NCBI RefSeq assembly: GCF_001295265.1 | Contig: NZ_LJOD01000004.1 | Location: forward strand, 62,001 to 126,000 | From: Chryseobacterium indologenes | GTDB taxonomy: Bacteria > Bacteroidota > Bacteroidia > Flavobacteriales > Weeksellaceae | Length of the DNA: 64,000 nt | Reading direction: 5' to 3' | Shown: positions 18,820 to 28,390 of the stretch, piece by piece | Layout of the letters: each line of letters opens with the position of its first letter | Position numbering within the stretch: position 1 is the first letter of the stretch | The notes under the pieces: model-generated | What the model saw: the letters and a program-made list of their open reading frames with translations, nothing else | What the model was told of the DNA's origin: nothing | The model's database searches: none | Position numbers and translations under genes: made by a program

Positions 18820-19401
18820 TTAAGAACTAGGAGCCCAAAAAGACCATTTCTGCCCATTAAAAATAATAAGCCGATACCTAGACGGGTCCGTACCCGGTTT
18901 CAGAAAAGCAATCATTCCCGGCGCTGGATTTTTAATCGCTGTATAATCACTCACAATAGGCAATACCATTGCTTTATTTGAGGATTCAAGGATTAATATT
19001 CCATCTGCAGCACTGGCATTCGCCCCTATAATAACTTTTGCAGAAGAAACATCTGTGAGCGAAGCCTGAGCAGTCTTCACAATATTTTCCACAGCACTGC
19101 TATAGCCGGATTGCCCACTTAGATCAGTCCAGCTTGGTGAAGTATTATTGGTATTCTTCACTTTAACCTTATACTCTGTATTCCCGGAAACATCAAATAT
19201 AATGGTACCCGGCTTAGACTGCGCTGAATTATCTGCTGGCAGAGTTTCTACATACGGAACAACAATTCCTTTATTCTGTGAGGCAGCAAAATCTAAAAGT
19301 ACTGACGTTTTATCAGCCGCAGTACCCGCATCACCCCCCAGTACAACCTGAGATTTCACCAAACCGGAAAGCAGCAGAGAAATTATAATGCTATTTTTCA
19401 T
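18820..19401 (-). CDS. secreted protein of unknown function
   Basis: A 193-residue protein with a signal peptide (about 1-17, ending VKSQ). The mature part begins VVLGGDAGTAADKTSVLLDF and reads as a low-complexity beta-rich exoprotein with Ala/Ser/Gly repeats ('ANASAADGILILESSNKAMVLP'). It ends in a compact Trp-containing stretch, 'YRLIIFNGQKWSFWAPSS'. Phrases such as 'NPAPGMIAFLKPG' parallel the C-terminus of the upstream partner ('[12 protein letters not shown]'), so both probably share a small C-terminal domain. No CHU_C or type A T9SS signal is seen. It lies 39 bases downstream of the gene at 19441-21396 and is probably co-transcribed with it. The function is unknown. Confidence 0.7.
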   Translation of the reverse strand: MKNSIIISLLLSGLVKSQVVLGGDAGTAADKTSVLLDFAASQNKGIVVPYVETLPADNSAQSKPGTIIFDVSGNTEYKVKVKNTNNTSPSWTDLSGQSGYSSAVENIVKTAQASLTDVSSAKVIIGANASAADGILILESSNKAMVLPIVSDYTAIKNPAPGMIAFLKPGTDPSRYRLIIFNGQKWSFWAPSS

Positions 19402-19440
19402 TTTTAATAACTTTAAATTATTGATAAACTATTTCAAATA

Positions 19441-21396
19441 CTACGGACAACTTTCTGTGCTAAAGCATCGCCACCCTGTGGAAGTTCCGTTTATATTAAT
19501 TTTCAGACATCCTTTTCCACTATTTTCATCCCCGTCGAAAACCATCATTCCTATCTGTGGATTGGAAATTGCTGTTTCAGGACTATCTATCCTGTTGATG
19601 ACAAAGCCTTTTGTTTTGCTTTCTAACACAGTAAATGCACCTTCTCTTATCATAGGCCAGTTTCCTCTATCAACCCCTGCCCTGCCTAAACTGGTTATTC
19701 CGTATTTTGACGGATTAGAGCCTATAGCAGCTGTTCCGGGATTTTCATAGCAGCTTGCACATCTGTTTACTGTTATCGTTCCTGTTGCATTCACAGTTCC
19801 ACACCCTCCTGTAAGAGGTATTGAATAATTAAACGTTCCGGTAGCAGTTGGTGTACCTGAGATTGTGATTGTATTTGATGCCCAGGCTGCTGTTACACCT
19901 GCAGGAAGACCGGTAGCTGTTCCTATCCCGGTTGCTCCTGTAGTTGTAAAGGTAATATTGGTCATTGCAGTATTTACACATGCTGTTTGGTTTGGTGCCG
20001 TTGATGTTGCTGTATTATTAGCATTAACTGTAAGTGTTGCCTGTGCATTGGCCCCGCAGCTGTTATTTGCATTGGAAAATACTACTTTGAAAATATACCC
20101 GCTCATAGCAGCTGTAACAGAGTTCAGAGTAAGTGTTGTACTGCTTCCACTTGCCAGAGCGGTACCACTTGATCCGGAATGGGTAACCCCTGCCGGAAAT
20201 GTAAATGAAGATACATTGGTGAAAGTAGAACCGGAATTTGAACTTACCATCCAGACATAATCTGTGTTTGTGGGTGTACCGGTTACTGTTGCCGTCGCAG
20301 AAAAGGATGTATTCGCTCCGACACATACCGTCCGGTTAACCGGCGCTGTTGTAACCGAAATAGTAGAGGCTGCTGTTGATGAACCTATACCTTGTCCCAC
20401 ATCGGAGGATCCATCCGTATTATTGGCTACTCCGGCAGTACCTGAAGAATTAGATGTATTCGGATTCACCAATTCCGGAACACCGTTGGCCCCAGCCAGC
20501 GTACTGATAATCTGTGCCTGAGTTCCGGTTGTTACACCGTCAGCTTTTACTGCGATCCTGCCTTCAGAATTTAAATGAGCCAGTGTAACATTTTCTGACC
20601 CTTCTATAGCATCAGGACAACCATCATTATCACTGTCTGTATCCAGATAATCGGGAGTTCCATCACCATCAGTATCTAAGGTTCCGCAAGGAGCTGTAAA
20701 AGTTATATCATCTATTGCAAAATCATTTTCAGATAAATTCGTACTCTCATTAAGAAGTTCTATTTTATAGGCACCGCTTGTCGTTGGCGTAAAGCTGAGC
20801 GAAGTTTGAAGCCAGTTGGTACCTCCTCTCATTCCTGTTGTAGTTGTAGCCAAAACTGTATTATTGGACACTGAAGATACTCTGATTCTGATATTAAATC
20901 CTGAACTAGCGAAAGTTGTGAGAGCCGCCGCATGCCAAAAAGCATACGTATAGGTAATTCCAGCTGTAAGATTTACATTTTGTCCATAAAACACCGCACG
21001 GGCAGTATATCCATTAACGGCTAAATAAGCATCTGTACTGGTCCCGGTAGTATGGCCGTTATAATTCCAAAGTCCAGGATTATTATGGGGCTGTGGTACA
21101 GCATTACTAATGACAGCATAATCTCCTGACAAATTTAAACGTCCGGTTCTAAAAGTATATCCATTTCCAGGCGGAACGGCCAAATTACGATTACTAGAAG
21201 TTGTACCAAAAGTTCCATTAAACTCACCATTTACTAAATTACCACATCCTTCATCAGCATCAAGTATACCATCATTGTCATCATCCAGATCAACAGTATT
21301 AGCAACCCCGTCTCCGTCAGTATCCTGCGCTTTTACAGCAACTGTTCCTAAAAGCATAGCTGCCAGAAAGAAAAATAAAATCGAAAGTTTTTTCAT
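19441..21396 (-). CDS. secreted TSP3-repeat and Ig-like protein
   Basis: A 651-residue exported protein. A signal peptide (about 1-23, ending VKAQ) is followed by Asp-rich thrombospondin type 3-like calcium-binding repeats at about 24-47 ('[19 protein letters not shown]') and again near 238-262 ('[19 protein letters not shown]'). Between them lies a jelly-roll-like module that could be carbohydrate-binding (CBM-like; '[14 protein letters not shown]' end). After the second TSP3 repeat come Ser/Thr-rich Ig-like modules. The C-terminal 100 residues ('[26 protein letters not shown]', split here as two phrases) form a domain also hinted at in the next gene. It lacks the CHU_C domain of the neighbouring array, so its export route is uncertain. 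It probably acts as a surface or matrix protein. Confidence 0.75.
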   Translation of the reverse strand: MKKLSILFFFLAAMLLGTVAVKAQDTDGDGVANTVDLDDDNDGILDADEGCGNLVNGEFNGTFGTTSSNRNLAVPPGNGYTFRTGRLNLSGDYAVISNAVPQPHNNPGLWNYNGHTTGTSTDAYLAVNGYTARAVFYGQNVNLTAGITYTYAFWHAAALTTFASSGFNIRIRVSSVSNNTVLATTTTGMRGGTNWLQTSLSFTPTTSGAYKIELLNESTNLSENDFAIDDITFTAPCGTLDTDGDGTPDYLDTDSDNDGCPDAIEGSENVTLAHLNSEGRIAVKADGVTTGTQAQIISTLAGANGVPELVNPNTSNSSGTAGVANNTDGSSDVGQGIGSSTAASTISVTTAPVNRTVCVGANTSFSATATVTGTPTNTDYVWMVSSNSGSTFTNVSSFTFPAGVTHSGSSGTALASGSSTTLTLNSVTAAMSGYIFKVVFSNANNSCGANAQATLTVNANNTATSTAPNQTACVNTAMTNITFTTTGATGIGTATGLPAGVTAAWASNTITISGTPTATGTFNYSIPLTGGCGTVNATGTITVNRCASCYENPGTAAIGSNPSKYGITSLGRAGVDRGNWPMIREGAFTVLESKTKGFVINRIDSPETAISNPQIGMMVFDGDENSGKGCLKININGTSTGWRCFSTESCP

Positions 21397-21765
21397 TGTA
21401 TGTATTTATTGTATTCATCTATGTTTTTTAAACCTTCCTTATGTTGTATAAAACTCCAAGACTCCAAAGCATTCAGAAATACTCGGCAAAAAAACATAAG
21501 CTATATAGGGATTAAGGTATATTGAAAGTACTATATAAAGGAGCTACAGTATAAGTTTCACAAAATTAAAAACACAAACACAATGAGCATATGATAAACA
21601 CACTCGATTACACTCTTTTGTACACTCAATGATACTAGCTCCGTTAATTAATAGGAAAAACCAGAATAAGAAGATTTTATAATCAGAAAGTTTTTACACT
21701 TTAATTCCTTCCTGTTTTAATTAACAGATATTTTATTTTAAGCTTATTTATTCACATTCAATTCT
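21397..21765. other. non-coding divergent gap upstream of the secreted-protein pair and the nitroreductase gene
   Basis: About 370 AT-rich bases between divergent genes. I see no supported gene. It contains TTAAGGTATATTGA near 21513, similar to strings ahead of two T9SS genes. No convincing TAnnTTTG is found for the minus-strand gene at 21396. Confidence 0.3.
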
Positions 21766-21773
21766 TAAATTTG
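21766..21773 (+). promoter_or_regulatory. -7 promoter element of the nitroreductase-nadB-nadC operon
   Basis: TAAATTTG lies four bases ahead of the ATG at 21778, so the message is probably leaderless. Confidence 0.6.
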
Positions 21774-21777
21774 TCCT

Positions 21778-22404
21778 ATGAATTATTTGGAAGCTTTAAG
21801 CAGAAGATATTCTGTGAAGAAATTTAACCATGAGATTATTCCTCAGGAAACCCTGCATAACATTCTTGAATCAGGAAAACTGTCGGCCAGCTCACTGGGA
21901 CTTCAGCCTTACAAAATTTTTGTTGTTGAAAGTGAAGAAATGAAGCAGAAATTAGTCCCGGCGTTCTATAATCCTTCTCAAATTTCTACATGCTCCCATC
22001 TCATCGTGATCATTTCTAAGAAAACCATTGAAGAAAACTACATCCGGGGATATTTCAACCATATTTCTGAAGTAAGGGAAACTCCTGTAGAAAATCTTGA
22101 TCTTTTTAAAAAAAGTATTACCCAGCATATCAGCCAGAAAACCCAGGATGAAATTTTTACATGGGCAGAAAAACAGTCTTATATCGTTTTGGCCAATCTT
22201 ATGTATGCTGCCGCTATCGAGAATATTGACTCATGCCCTATGGAAGGCTTCCGGCAGGATGTGATAGAAGAAATCCTGAATATCAATCCCGCCACTGAAA
22301 AAGTAACCGTTACCCTCGCTTTAGGGTACCGCTCCGAGGACGATCACTTCCAACACATGAAAAAAGTACGAAAACCAAACGAAAAATTGTTTAAATTTAT
22401 TTGA
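21778..22404 (+). CDS. nitroreductase-family NAD(P)H-dependent oxidoreductase
   Basis: A 208-residue FMN flavoprotein of the nitroreductase fold (NfsB-like). It opens with the typical 'RRYSVKKFN' phosphate-binding segment, has 'SGKLSASSLGLQPYKIFVV' around residues 30-50, and ends with 'LALGYRSEDD', the usual C-terminal FMN-contact strand. Members reduce quinones or nitro compounds with NAD(P)H, but the physiological substrate here is unknown. It is separated from nadB by only 29 bases without a terminator, so it is likely the first gene of an NAD-biosynthesis operon. A role in redox poise is possible but inferred. The length fits the family. Confidence 0.88.
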   Translation: MNYLEALSRRYSVKKFNHEIIPQETLHNILESGKLSASSLGLQPYKIFVVESEEMKQKLVPAFYNPSQISTCSHLIVIISKKTIEENYIRGYFNHISEVRETPVENLDLFKKSITQHISQKTQDEIFTWAEKQSYIVLANLMYAAAIENIDSCPMEGFRQDVIEEILNINPATEKVTVTLALGYRSEDDHFQHMKKVRKPNEKLFKFI

Positions 22405-22433
22405 TATTAAACGATTGTACCTAAAGCAAGCAT

Positions 22434-24005
22434 ATGATAAAAGCGGATGTATTAGTAATTGGTTCCGGTATCTCGGGACTTTCTTATGCCATAAAAGTTT
22501 CTGAACAGCTTCCTGATGCCAAAATCATCATCGTAACCAAATCTGACGAGGACGAAAGCAATACAAAATATGCACAGGGCGGACTGGCCGTGGTCACCGA
22601 TTTCAAAAACGATAATTTCGACAAACATATTGAAGATACCATGCGTGCCGGCGATGGCGAAAATAAAAGGGATGTAGTGGAAATGGTGGTAAAGGAAGCG
22701 CCTGCAAGATTCAATGAAATTGTGGAATGGGGCGCCAATTTCGACATGAAAAACGGGAAATTCGCGCTGGGAAGAGAAGGCGGACATACGGAGAACCGTA
22801 TTGTACACCACAAAGACATCACCGGATTTGAAATTGAAAGAGCCTTGCTGGAAACAGCCAACAGCAGCCCTAATATTGAAATCCTGGATCATCATTATGT
22901 TATAGACATCATCACCCAGCACCATGTTCCGGGAAAAGAACTGAACGAAGGTGATATCCACTGTTATGGTGCTTACATTCTTGATGAAAAATCAAAAAGA
23001 ATCAAGAAAATCACCTCAAAAATCACTTTGGTTGCTACCGGAGGAGCCGGACATGTTTACAAAAACACAACCAATCCTACAATTGCCACCGGTGACGGAA
23101 TTGCTTTTGTTGCCCGTGCCAAAGGAAAGGTTTCCAACATGCAGTATTATCAGTTTCACCCAACCGCACTTTACAGTAAGATTGATGGTATGCTTTTTCT
23201 GATTTCAGAGGCGGTGCGTGGAGACGGAGCTAAATTAAGAACAAAAAAAGGCGAAAAATTCATGCACAAATATGATGAGCGTGAAGAACTGGCCTCCAGA
23301 GATATTGTGGCAAGAGCCATTGACAATGAAATGAAGATTTCCGGGGACGAATATGTCGGCCTGGACTGCCGCGAAATGGATCATGAAAAATTCCTGGAAC
23401 ACTTCCCGAATATTTATAAAAAATGTAAAGATGAAGGAATAGACCCGTTCACACAGCTGATTCCTGTAGTTCCTGCCTGCCATTATCTGATGGGGGGCAT
23501 TGAAGTAGACAGAGACGGGCAGTCCTCCATAAGAAACCTTTTTGCGGTAGGTGAATGCACCAATTCAGGGCTTCACGGTGCCAATAGGCTTGCTTCAAAT
23601 TCGTTACTTGAAGGCTTGGTTTTCGGGCACAATGCAGCTATGAAAACAGTAGAACTGCTAAATGAAAACAACTTCAATTTTGATGACCTGAAAGCGGTAC
23701 CGGAATGGGATGAGGAGGGCATGAAAATTATGGATGAAATGGTTATCATCAGCTATCTCAGAAAACAGCTTCAGGAAATGATGAGTGACCTGGTAGGTAT
23801 CGTGAGAAGCAACAGACGTTTAAATATGGCACTCCAGAAGCACCAGGAGATTGCTGCTGCTGTGGATGAAATTTACCGTTATTCCATTCTTTCTCCTCAA
23901 CTGTCAGAATTAAGAAACCTCACCACCGTTGCCCACCTCATCATTACCGAATCTATGGAAATGAAAGAAAATAAAGGAGCATTTTACAATAAAGATCTAG
24001 CCTAA
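22434..24005 (+). CDS. nadB: L-aspartate oxidase
   Basis: A 523-residue FAD enzyme that oxidises L-aspartate to iminoaspartate, the first step of de novo NAD synthesis. The FAD-binding dinucleotide motif GSGISGLSYA begins near residue 9. The succinate dehydrogenase/fumarate reductase-type active-site segments are present: 'KYAQGGLAVV', 'REGGHTENRIVHHKDITG' (about 122-139) and 'GECTNSGLHGANRLASNSLLEG' near 380, the last being the FAD-binding end. The C-terminal helical domain is complete. nadC follows after 13 bases, while nadA (quinolinate synthase) is not in this window. Length and motifs are normal for the family. Confidence 0.97.
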   Translation: MIKADVLVIGSGISGLSYAIKVSEQLPDAKIIIVTKSDEDESNTKYAQGGLAVVTDFKNDNFDKHIEDTMRAGDGENKRDVVEMVVKEAPARFNEIVEWGANFDMKNGKFALGREGGHTENRIVHHKDITGFEIERALLETANSSPNIEILDHHYVIDIITQHHVPGKELNEGDIHCYGAYILDEKSKRIKKITSKITLVATGGAGHVYKNTTNPTIATGDGIAFVARAKGKVSNMQYYQFHPTALYSKIDGMLFLISEAVRGDGAKLRTKKGEKFMHKYDEREELASRDIVARAIDNEMKISGDEYVGLDCREMDHEKFLEHFPNIYKKCKDEGIDPFTQLIPVVPACHYLMGGIEVDRDGQSSIRNLFAVGECTNSGLHGANRLASNSLLEGLVFGHNAAMKTVELLNENNFNFDDLKAVPEWDEEGMKIMDEMVIISYLRKQLQEMMSDLVGIVRSNRRLNMALQKHQEIAAAVDEIYRYSILSPQLSELRNLTTVAHLIITESMEMKENKGAFYNKDLA

Positions 24006-24018
24006 ACAACAGAATATC

Positions 24019-24879
24019 ATGAAAAGACCCAGCTACGTTACCGATAAAGCATTAAAAACATTTATAAAAAACGCACTTGAAGAAGACATTCAGGATGGCG
24101 ACCACTCTACTCTTTCCACAATTCCCCAGGATCTTCAACAAAGCGCAAAGCTTTTAGTAAAACAGGATTGTATTCTGGCAGGAGTAGAATTGGCAGAAAT
24201 TATTTTTAAAACTTTTGATAAAAATCTGAAAGTTGAAACCTTCATCAAAGACGGAGCTGCCACAAAGGTAGGAGATATTGCCCTTATTGTAACCGGAAGC
24301 GCAAGGTCTATCCTTTCCACCGAAAGACTCATCCTGAACTGTATGCAGCGAATGAGCGGAATTGCTACTTTAACCCACGAGTGGGACTCAAGGCTGGTAG
24401 GAACAAAAACCAAACTTCTGGATACCAGAAAAACAACCCCTAATTTCAGAATATGTGAAAAATGGGCAGTAGCCATAGGCGGAGGAACCAACCACAGATA
24501 CGGATTGTATGACATGATTATGCTGAAAGACAATCACATCGACTACAACGGAAGCATTACCAATGCTGTGAAAATGGCTAAAGACTACATCAAAACCCAT
24601 AAGAAAAAACTGAAAATTGAGGTAGAAACAAGAAATCTTAACGAAGTTCAGGAAGCTATTAACGCAAAAGTTGACAGGATCATGCTTGACAATATGGATG
24701 TTCCCACCATGAGACAGGCTGTTGAAATGATCAACGGATTATGTGAATCTGAAGCATCCGGCGGAATTACCCGCGAAATGTTAAAAGAAATAGCCTCTAC
24801 CGGAGTTACATTTATCTCTGCCGGAGCCCTTACTCACTCGGCTGAGAATATCGATTTGAGTCTCAAAGCCGTGAAATAG
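24019..24879 (+). CDS. nadC: nicotinate-nucleotide pyrophosphorylase (quinolinate phosphoribosyltransferase)
   Basis: A 286-residue enzyme that converts quinolinate and PRPP to nicotinate mononucleotide with CO2 release. Family hallmarks are 'EEDIQDGDHST' near the N-terminus, 'LNCMQRMSGIAT' and 'LDTRKTTPNFR' (active-site Arg/Lys around residues 135-150), 'GGTNHRYGLYDMIMLKDNH' (about 154-172), and the TIM-barrel end 'SAGALTHS'. It is translated from an ATG 13 bases after nadB and completes a two-step segment of the NAD pathway with it. No clear terminator follows. The next 200 bases are AT-rich and contain only a weak inverted repeat (TTGTT/AACAA, 24910-24927). Confidence 0.97.
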   Translation: MKRPSYVTDKALKTFIKNALEEDIQDGDHSTLSTIPQDLQQSAKLLVKQDCILAGVELAEIIFKTFDKNLKVETFIKDGAATKVGDIALIVTGSARSILSTERLILNCMQRMSGIATLTHEWDSRLVGTKTKLLDTRKTTPNFRICEKWAVAIGGGTNHRYGLYDMIMLKDNHIDYNGSITNAVKMAKDYIKTHKKKLKIEVETRNLNEVQEAINAKVDRIMLDNMDVPTMRQAVEMINGLCESEASGGITREMLKEIASTGVTFISAGALTHSAENIDLSLKAVK

Positions 24880-25088
24880 CGTTATATTTTTAATAAAAAG
24901 AGTCCCTATTTGTTAAAAATTCAACAATATGATTTTTTTCATGTAAAAATTCAATTTTTATTTATTCAATTGAAAATCAGCAAATTAAATCTTATTAAGA
25001 TTTAGTAAAAATTAACATTGAGTTAATAATAGTTAAATTTTATTTTGCGAATTTTGCAGAAAATTAAATCTAATTATTACTAACGATT

Positions 25089-27809
25089 ATGAAATTAATC
25101 AACAAATCGATGCTGTCTGCAGTAATCACACTTTCTACAGCCAGTGTCTATTATGCTCAACAAGTTCAGGATACGGTAAAAACCAAATCCAATGACATTG
25201 AACAAGTTGTAATCACCGGTGTTGCCGATATCGCTAAAGATAGAAAAACTCCGGTAGCAGTTTCAACAATCAAAGAAGCTCAGATTGTTGAAAGATTAGG
25301 AAACCAGGAATTTCCAGAGATTTTGAAAACAACTCCATCTATCTACGCTGTGAAAGGCGGCGGTGGTTTTGGTGACGGAACGATGAAAGTTAGAGGTTTT
25401 GACACAAATAATACTGCAGTAATGGTTAACGGTGTTCCGATCAACGGAATGGAAGACGGAGCTGTATATTGGAGTAACTGGTTGGGAATGTCTGATGTTA
25501 CTTCTGCCATGCAGATTCAGAGAGGTCTGGGATCATCCAAACTTGCTATTGCTTCTGTAGGGGGAACAGTAAACATCGTAACGAGAGCTGCTGACAAAAA
25601 AAGAGAAGGAAATGTAACAGTAGGATTAGGTAATGATGGATATCTGAAAACCTTATTCTCTTACAACACAGGTAAATCTGCCAACGGATGGTCTACATCA
25701 TTCTTGATGTCCAGAACTGCAGGTTCAACTTATATTGATGCAAGTAAATTTGAAGCCTATAACTATTATATTGCTTTAGGTTACCAGCCAAACGCTAAAC
25801 ACGACTTCCAGTTTACGTTTACAGGAGCTCCACAATGGCATATGCAGAACTTCCAGAGTTCAATTGCCAACTTTATTAAATACGGAAATGGTGTAGACGA
25901 ACCAAACAGAAGATACAACTCTAACTGGGGATACATGGAAGGAGAGGTAATGTCTCAGTCTATCAACTTCTACAGTAAGCCGGTTGCATCCATAAACTGG
26001 GATTGGAAAATCAGTGAAAAATCCAAATTATCATCAGTAGCTTATGCTTCTTGGGGACGAGGAGGTGGAAGTGGTGTTATTGGAGCTATCTGGAATGGAA
26101 AGTATGACAGCAAGGGTCAGAAAATATATTCCAACATCAACAATCTACCTAAAACACAAGACGGTTTAATTCGTTTCGATGATATTAAAGCTTGGAACCA
26201 AGGTAAACCAGTAACTGATTTCGGACCTGATAATGCAACTCCAGGCGTTGCCAACAGAAATAATGGTCTTGTAAGAAGAGCAAGTATCAATTCACACGAC
26301 TGGTACGGATTCCTTACCAATTTCCAGCATAAAATCAATGATAACTGGAATTTCTCAGTCGGATTGGATGCTAGATATTACTATGGGTATCATCCAGGTG
26401 TTCTTACGGATCTTTGGGGAAATTCAAAGTACATTGAAAAAGATAACATGAATATTCCTGGAGGATATGATGTAACTGCAGTACAAAAGCCTGTTCCATC
26501 TGCCAATCCTTTTGTAAAAGCGGTTAAAGATGATAGTCAGATTGTTTATCGTAACTATAACGGAGAAGTTCTTTGGGGTGGAGTTTTCGGACAATTGGAA
26601 TACTCTAATGATAAAATCTCCGCATTCATTCAGGGATCTGCTTCAGAACAAGGATTCAGAAGAATAGACAACTGGATTGTGGACGGTGTAACAAAACAGC
26701 TGGGACAGACTGTTAACAGAAAAACGGATATGAAATACATGTTCGGATTTAATGCAAAAGGAGGTATTAACTATAATATTGATAACCAACACAACGTTTT
26801 TGTTAACGTAGGTTATTATTCAAAGCAACCTCTTTATAATGCAGTTTACAACGGTCCCCTTTCAGACGGAAGAGCAACAGGTAACCAACAGCTTGTAAAC
26901 CCGTTACTAACTAATGAAAAAATTGCATCCGCAGAAGTAGGCTATGGATTCAGAAGTGGAATTTTCAATGGTAATGTGAACCTTTATTACACATCTTGGA
27001 AAGACAGATACCAGAGATTCACCAATCTTCCAAACATTCCAATCGATCCTTCCATGCCAGCAACAAATCCAGGAAATTCATATAACAGACCTTATGCAAA
27101 CGTTACAGGAATTCATGAAATTCACATGGGTGTTGAATTTGAAGGAAACTTAAAACTTACTAATTACCTTACTATTAACGGGATGCTATCTCTTGGTGAC
27201 TGGTTCTATAAAGGAAATCCTACCGGAAACCTATACGACGAAAACGGAACTCCAATTCTTCTTAACGGCAAGTCTGATGTAGTTCTGGCTTTTGACAAAC
27301 TAAAAACATCTGATGCAGCACAAACAACTGCCTCTTTAGGATTTACATTAAAACCCGTTAAAGATTTAAGCGTATTTGCAAACTGGAACTATTACAGCAA
27401 CTATTATGGTTTAGTGAACTTTAACGCTGACTATCTTGTAGCAGATGACGGATCAATTTCAAGAAATGCTCAGAAAGGAGCTCTTAAATACCCAAGCTAT
27501 AACTTATTTGACCTAGGTCTATCTTATGCATTCAACCTGAAAAACGGACATAAGCTTATCCTGACAGGTAATGTTTATAACCTTCTTGATACTACTTATA
27601 TCTCTGACGGTAAATCATCAAACCACGTAAAAGATCTTGCTGATTTCAAAGATATTAAAACCGGAGGTGTTGTAACTTCTACGGCTCAACAGCAATATGA
27701 TGCTTACAGAAACAATCCACTAAACTTCTACAAAGGTTTAGATACCAGCAACACTGTTTATTTCGGCTTCGGAAGAACATGGTCTGCATCAATCTCATAT
27801 AGATTCTAA
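25089..27809 (+). CDS. TonB-dependent outer-membrane receptor
   Basis: A 906-residue outer-membrane transporter. It has a signal peptide (about 1-23, ending VYYAQ), then a TonB-box-like stretch (IEQVVITG, near 38-45), a plug domain (about 46-165) with 'TMKVRGFDTNNTAVMVNGVPING' and 'GLGSSKLAIASVGGTVNIVTR' (each a typical plug strand pair), and a 22-stranded barrel ending in the aromatic terminal residue of 'SASISYRF'. The N-terminal carboxypeptidase-like domain of SusC proteins is absent, so it is closer to siderophore or metal receptors than to SusC. There is no SusD partner next door. The substrate cannot be read from the sequence. It is monocistronic, with a strong terminator after it. Confidence 0.9.
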   Translation: MKLINKSMLSAVITLSTASVYYAQQVQDTVKTKSNDIEQVVITGVADIAKDRKTPVAVSTIKEAQIVERLGNQEFPEILKTTPSIYAVKGGGGFGDGTMKVRGFDTNNTAVMVNGVPINGMEDGAVYWSNWLGMSDVTSAMQIQRGLGSSKLAIASVGGTVNIVTRAADKKREGNVTVGLGNDGYLKTLFSYNTGKSANGWSTSFLMSRTAGSTYIDASKFEAYNYYIALGYQPNAKHDFQFTFTGAPQWHMQNFQSSIANFIKYGNGVDEPNRRYNSNWGYMEGEVMSQSINFYSKPVASINWDWKISEKSKLSSVAYASWGRGGGSGVIGAIWNGKYDSKGQKIYSNINNLPKTQDGLIRFDDIKAWNQGKPVTDFGPDNATPGVANRNNGLVRRASINSHDWYGFLTNFQHKINDNWNFSVGLDARYYYGYHPGVLTDLWGNSKYIEKDNMNIPGGYDVTAVQKPVPSANPFVKAVKDDSQIVYRNYNGEVLWGGVFGQLEYSNDKISAFIQGSASEQGFRRIDNWIVDGVTKQLGQTVNRKTDMKYMFGFNAKGGINYNIDNQHNVFVNVGYYSKQPLYNAVYNGPLSDGRATGNQQLVNPLLTNEKIASAEVGYGFRSGIFNGNVNLYYTSWKDRYQRFTNLPNIPIDPSMPATNPGNSYNRPYANVTGIHEIHMGVEFEGNLKLTNYLTINGMLSLGDWFYKGNPTGNLYDENGTPILLNGKSDVVLAFDKLKTSDAAQTTASLGFTLKPVKDLSVFANWNYYSNYYGLVNFNADYLVADDGSISRNAQKGALKYPSYNLFDLGLSYAFNLKNGHKLILTGNVYNLLDTTYISDGKSSNHVKDLADFKDIKTGGVVTSTAQQQYDAYRNNPLNFYKGLDTSNTVYFGFGRTWSASISYRF

Positions 27810-27831
27810 TATTATAGATTTTATACCTATC

Positions 27832-27858
27832 AAATCCCGGCTTTTCGCCGGGATTTTT
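27832..27858 (+). terminator. Rho-independent terminator after the TonB receptor gene
   Basis: AAATCCCGG pairs with CCGGGATTT around a 7-base loop, with five T residues. The next promoter begins three bases later. Confidence 0.9.
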
Positions 27859-27860
27859 GT

Positions 27861-27868
27861 TATATTTG
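27861..27868 (+). promoter_or_regulatory. -7 promoter element of the small membrane protein gene
   Basis: TATATTTG lies 18 bases ahead of the ATG at 27887. It overlaps a longer in-frame extension from the TTG at 27857, which lies inside the preceding terminator and is therefore rejected as the start. Confidence 0.6.
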
Positions 27869-27886
27869 TGTACAAAAAAATTGATT

Positions 27887-28318
27887 ATGGATTTTTACAA
27901 AATTTTACTTAATGCCCACAAAGGATTCGGGTATCTTGAGCTTCTTTTAGTAGCATTATTTATTATTGCGCTTTTAGCAACCATGTTCGGCTTCAGTGGC
28001 AAAGTGAACAAATTTTTGAAGAAGACCACGCTCTTTACGATGATCTTCTTCCACATTCAATTTCTTCTGGGAATCATCATGCTGATAATTAATTTCACAA
28101 AAGGAATGGATATGGGCTCTGTGATGAAAAATGCAGATTTAAGATTTCAATATGTAGAACATCCGTTTTCAATGCTTATTGCAGCCGTATTGATGACCAT
28201 TATCAACAAAAAGGTAAAATCCAATGATACCATTTCTTTGGGAATTGTGATCATGGGTCTTATTGCGGCAGGTCTATTTGCATTCGCATTCCCATGGACA
28301 AGAGTCTTCGGGGCTTAA
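27887..28318 (+). CDS. four-helix membrane protein, possibly cytochrome b-like
   Basis: A 143-residue inner-membrane protein with four hydrophobic helices. Histidines lie at or near helix ends ('NAHKGFGYLELL', 'FFHIQFLLGIIM', 'YVEHPFSML'), a spacing that would suit haem ligation in small cytochrome b-like proteins. This is a suggestion only, since no signature was recognised. Proteins of this shape and size are common in Flavobacteriia and usually lack a defined function. The chosen ATG lies just after a clear promoter. The following 70 bases before asd hold an AT-rich weak hairpin (28325-28355) that I do not call a terminator. Confidence 0.75.
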   Translation: MDFYKILLNAHKGFGYLELLLVALFIIALLATMFGFSGKVNKFLKKTTLFTMIFFHIQFLLGIIMLIINFTKGMDMGSVMKNADLRFQYVEHPFSMLIAAVLMTIINKKVKSNDTISLGIVIMGLIAAGLFAFAFPWTRVFGA

Positions 28319-28390
28319 AACATAAAAATAAGTTATCATTTATGAGTTAACTTTTTAATAGTTTAATCTTTAAATTTTTTAATTAAATCA

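Noticed and set aside
19388..20521. Plus-strand frames opposite the TSP3-repeat protein
   Set aside because: They are low-complexity complements of the Thr/Val-rich Ig-like modules of a minus-strand gene with a good signal peptide.
22452..22961. Two long antisense frames within nadB (also 22484-22861)
   Set aside because: They lie wholly opposite a gene with strong family motifs, encode no recognisable domain and have no promoter or ribosome-binding context. They are shadows of its codon bias.
24910..24927. TTGTT/AACAA inverted repeat ahead of the TonB receptor as an operator or riboswitch
   Set aside because: Five-base arms in very AT-rich DNA are expected by chance, and no conserved riboswitch core is visible.
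28325..28355. Hairpin after the small membrane protein as a terminator
   Set aside because: The stem is almost all A-T with mismatches and no GC clamp, so it is too weak to call.
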